DNA from: Echinostoma caproni
Taxonomy: Eukaryota > Platyhelminthes > Trematoda > Plagiorchiida > Echinostomatidae
Assembly (NCBI GenBank): GCA_900618425.1
Contig: UZAN01039583.1
Location: forward strand, 58,968 to 122,967
Direction of reading: 5' to 3'
DNA length: 64,000 nt
The notes under the pieces are model-generated. The model was not told the origin of the DNA, made no database searches, and saw only the letters and a list, made by a program, of their open reading frames with translations. The translations under genes were made by a program, and so were the position numbers. Below are positions 60,561 to 64,000 of this stretch, piece after piece (position 1 is the stretch's first letter; every line of letters starts with the position of its first letter).

Positions 60561-63500
60561 TCGCAAGGGTGGTTCAAACATTAGTATTATAATACGCCAT
60601 TTAAATTATAAGAAATGTCGTTATTGGTATCTCAAAACGTCTAAAAGGAAAAATCGAACAATGCTCATTTATCGCATGCAGGTCCTATGGATATTTGCCT
60701 AATCTTTTTCCTGAAACTGGAAACACTGTTCACGGATTTTAGTCAGCGGTCTTTTGTTAAAGCCTCTAAAGAGAATTTGATAACCTTTTCAACACCAATC
60801 AAACTGAAAACGTATGTGGCGTAGATTAGGCACAACTCATCCAAGGCTAGACTTAGTTGATGCGCATTTAAGATTGCTGCAAGCGACGCTAACAACTTTT
60901 AAAGTGAGGAACAGGAAGTCAACTCTGGCGCATTTTTTTCGTGTGTAAATACATCATGACACGTAAGCAAACATTTAACCGGATTAAGATGTAAAAGGTA
61001 AAAGGAAAACGTTTGACTAGCAGTCCCATCAAATTTTCGCGCAGTTCTAATAAACTTGGGGAGTGAATCCAATGGAGCTATCCTCCGGAAAAGCTCTTAC
61101 CAACATGATGAATGAGAAAAATAAGGTCAATGATGAACGTATACCTGGTGTCGGGCTTAGTAGCTCCGTTTTATTTTAAGTTTGCTCCTTCAGTTTATGA
61201 TTCGAGGAACTCAACAAACGGTTTATAGACCTGATCCGTTTGCCACTGATATGCTGGTTCACCCGCTATCGGAAGAAATGCTCCATCTGAGCTGCTTGCA
61301 TCTCACCGTCTGTGTTACAGAACAGTCCACATTAAGTTCATTGCTGAGAAATACTGTGAAATGGTCCACGAAAAGCTATCTCAGCTCCGATTAGTGCAGT
61401 CAAACAAAAGTAATTTATGAAAACCTTGGTTGAAATTTCAGTGCATTCGTCCAAGGTGTAACTGTAGGTGTTTTAAGGAATCCTTGCACGAAACTCTTTC
61501 TATGATATCTTTTCCTGTTTCAATAATGTGGACATTGTAATTCCAGCCATTCGTGCTGTTTTCCTGAGCGAGAAAGATGGGACTCAACACTAAGTAGAAT
61601 TGGGTTAACCAAGGACACAGCATCACCAAAATCAATATAGACGAAATCTTTATTCAGGTCAAATATTGCAAAAATTGCCGTCTCGTTTTCGAATGGCATT
61701 TAGTAAAAATAATTCCTATTTGATTCCAACATGTGGAAAATGTGCAGCCCTGAAGATGTTGCAGTACAAGCAAGCGGTTTGTTCAGCTTATTTTAGCAGC
61801 TCAGGGATATTTGGATGTACTGAGAATCTCACGAACTTAAGGGGTGCACAAGAAATCTACAAAGTCGATTGCGAACCATTCACATTACTTACTTGCACTG
61901 TAATAACAATATAGTAAGGTTACGTTAATGATCGTTTACAGTAATTGATTTAATACTTAGAGGTCGGCGAATGAAAATAAGCTTCGTCAAGCCTGGTTTA
62001 GGCTAGGGGTACGTTAGCTAAATGTTCTTCTCCGCCTATGGATTATATAATGCGCTGGAACTGGGAACTCAAATCAGTTACCATTTCCGTAACCATAATA
62101 ATACTTTTCACGATCCACTTGGGTTTCCAGAAAACAACCCATACAATTATTTCTCTTAGACCATCCAAAATCGTGCGTTTGTAAATAGAGATACTGCAAA
62201 TGGCCACCGTAGTAGCATACGTTGGTCACCTTCCGTACAGCAACATACGTATTTTTACAAAACCTTGGTTTCCCTCTCTCTTTAGGTTGTGATTCGTTTG
62301 CTGATATATTTTAACGACTCTTCATAGAACAAAGAATATTTATTCATCATTCCTTTTGATTTTACCTCGTAGTGTGATGAACCCGAGAAGGACTGATCTC
62401 TCACTTGGTCACCAGTAGGCGATAGCCTAAGCCGGGAGACCTTAATTAACAAAAACGTAGTTGGTACACATGAATTGGTCAAAGGAAGAAACGCGCAACT
62501 CCATATTATCACTGCATTCTATATTCCTATGAGAGATAGTAAAAGCTATCGTAGAGAACGAAATAAATGGTTAGATTCATACACTGTACTCTGAAACACA
62601 CGAACACGTATACATTATAGGTGTGTATAAGAAATCGATGATTGTGTTCTCGGTAACAAGTGACAGTTCGTAAATAGCTGTTTGACTAATGTAAAGATAT
62701 ATACATACCTTCGATACATTGCTTGTGTACGGTATGGGTGATTTTATCGGACAAACATTTAGGAATATAATCTCAATGAAATCTTCATCACTCTGGCTAA
62801 ATGTATGTTTATCTATGTTGGAATGCTTGCGTGTAGAGGACAGATCTACTAATCCGTTACATGTAGCACCTTCGGGGCATGATCAACTGAACGGAGGGAA
62901 ATTCTGAATCGGGTACAATTTTGTCCACAGCTGCGTGATGGCACAATGTGAATGACTGGAAAACAAAATGCAGTTACAAATAAGACCTGTTCAGAGAGGT
63001 TAAGTGCAATTGGTTATTACCCACAACAGGCAAGACAATGTGCTTTCCACGAAAAAATCTACCCAGTTGAATTTGAGAATACCTGATTGTGATCATCACC
63101 TGTTGGGAAACGAGTCCATATTTTATTCAGGCTTCGTGTTCATATGTCATCGGTGAATCAGAAGATTTTTAGAAAGAAATCAGACAGGAAAACGCAACCC
63201 AATGAGAAGTATATAATTGAAAATTATAAATAGAAATCTGTGGGAAACCTTTTCAAGGTACCTGATGCAGTAACTTCGCTGCCAAAGTTGTGAGAATCAG
63301 AACACTGGTATATGATGACTAATCATCGAATTGTGATGACAGATTGACCTCGAAATCCACGGAATTACTGAGACCAATTACTTTGGTTCGGATTGCACTC
63401 GCACATACAATGAGAGGATAATTTATTATATATTACAATGGTACTTTATTGCAATCCAACCATACCAGAATGGATGTCTCTCGCTGTTCTTTTTGCTATT

Positions 63501-64000
63501 ACCTCTGGAAGGTGATTGTGTTGAGCATCACTCCCCTCTCAGACTCTCCTCGGTATATTTGGGTTCCGCAAACAACCGTTGAAGCAAGCCCTTTGTCAAC
63601 CGGAAAATTATCGGCTTCTGTAACGATGGGAAATGTTTTGTTGGGTGGTACAGCAGAGACCAGAGTATGATAACTAACGCCAAATTGATCATGACCCCTA
63701 TCCGAGACCACCTGCACTACGTTATACGAACCAACAAGTACACAACTACCCACAGTGGAAATTTACGTTCGGTGTATTCGATGCCAATTTAGAGGTTGTG
63801 CTTGCATAGAATCACTGACAGTATACTTCCGACTCAATTTGTCCCCTGGTAAACCTTTGAATCATTGCCTTTCAGTTTCAAATTAGGTGAGTAGTTTGAG
63901 TTGTAGAGAGTACTCATAATGAGTCCATTCGCAGACTGTACCAAGGTCCATTCGATTTTCCAAAATGAATCAACGTTTCGTTTGTAGAAAGGAGCACTGC
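60561..64000. other. Non-coding stretch, nothing recognised
   Basis: Frames on both strands at 63449-63753 and others at 61182-61394, 61438-61635, 61666-61914, 62282-62512 and 62719-62907 show no recognised domain. Confidence 0.4.

Noticed and set aside
1..64000. CRISPR arrays, operons or bacterial promoters
   Set aside because: No spaced direct repeats, no tandem gene sets, and the window contains spliced eukaryotic exons.

Overview
The window reads as gene-poor, AT-rich invertebrate nuclear DNA, most likely from a trematode flatworm. There is no operon structure and there are no long clean ORFs. It has single-base Ns, one assembly gap of 764 Ns (13730-14493), many microsatellites, and decayed mobile elements of kinds typical of flukes: RTE-type non-LTR elements, Penelope-like elements (PLEs), mariner, and tRNA-derived SINEs carrying hammerhead-ribozyme motifs. 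I infer the lineage from this repeat set and from the protein similarities; I could run no search.

The only gene I recognise with confidence is a cGMP-dependent protein kinase (PKG) on the minus strand. Three exons are visible. One at 23799-23965 holds the first half of cyclic-nucleotide-binding domain A (CNB-A), one at 4324-4429 holds its last part, and one at 1484-1741 holds most of CNB-B. Splice sites and codon phases fit together. The exon that should carry the phosphate-binding cassette of CNB-A is not visible, and the assembly gap lies inside the 19.4 kb intron where it should be. The kinase-domain exons would lie beyond base 1. The N-terminal (dimerisation) exons would lie above 24 kb, and I did not recognise them.

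Layout: 1-560, decayed PLE 3' end; 1484-4429, two PKG exons and a microsatellite-rich intron; 4430-23798, a giant PKG intron with an inverted repeat (8.2-9.05 kb), a gag-like zinc knuckle remnant (9.2-9.4 kb), the assembly gap, and hammerhead SINE copies (14.77, 17.7-18.1 and 19.43 kb); 23799-23965, a PKG exon; 26.47-26.6 kb, a 5' fragment of the RTE family; 30.68-34.1 kb, a nearly full-length but broken RTE-like retrotransposon; 35.8-36.85 kb, a dead mariner; 38 kb, another hammerhead SINE; 40.8 kb, a reverse-transcriptase scrap of PLE type; 51.8-52.4 kb and 57.6-58.2 kb, PLE endonuclease ends; 58.23 kb, a well-preserved tRNA-like SINE head; 60.5 kb, a second type of hammerhead motif. Between these I see only non-coding sequence, plus two weak candidate exons (45.8 and 58.5 kb).

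No set of genes here works together as a new system. The most unusual content is the concentration of self-cleaving ribozyme relics in two families, next to PLEs and inside the intron of a signalling-kinase gene.
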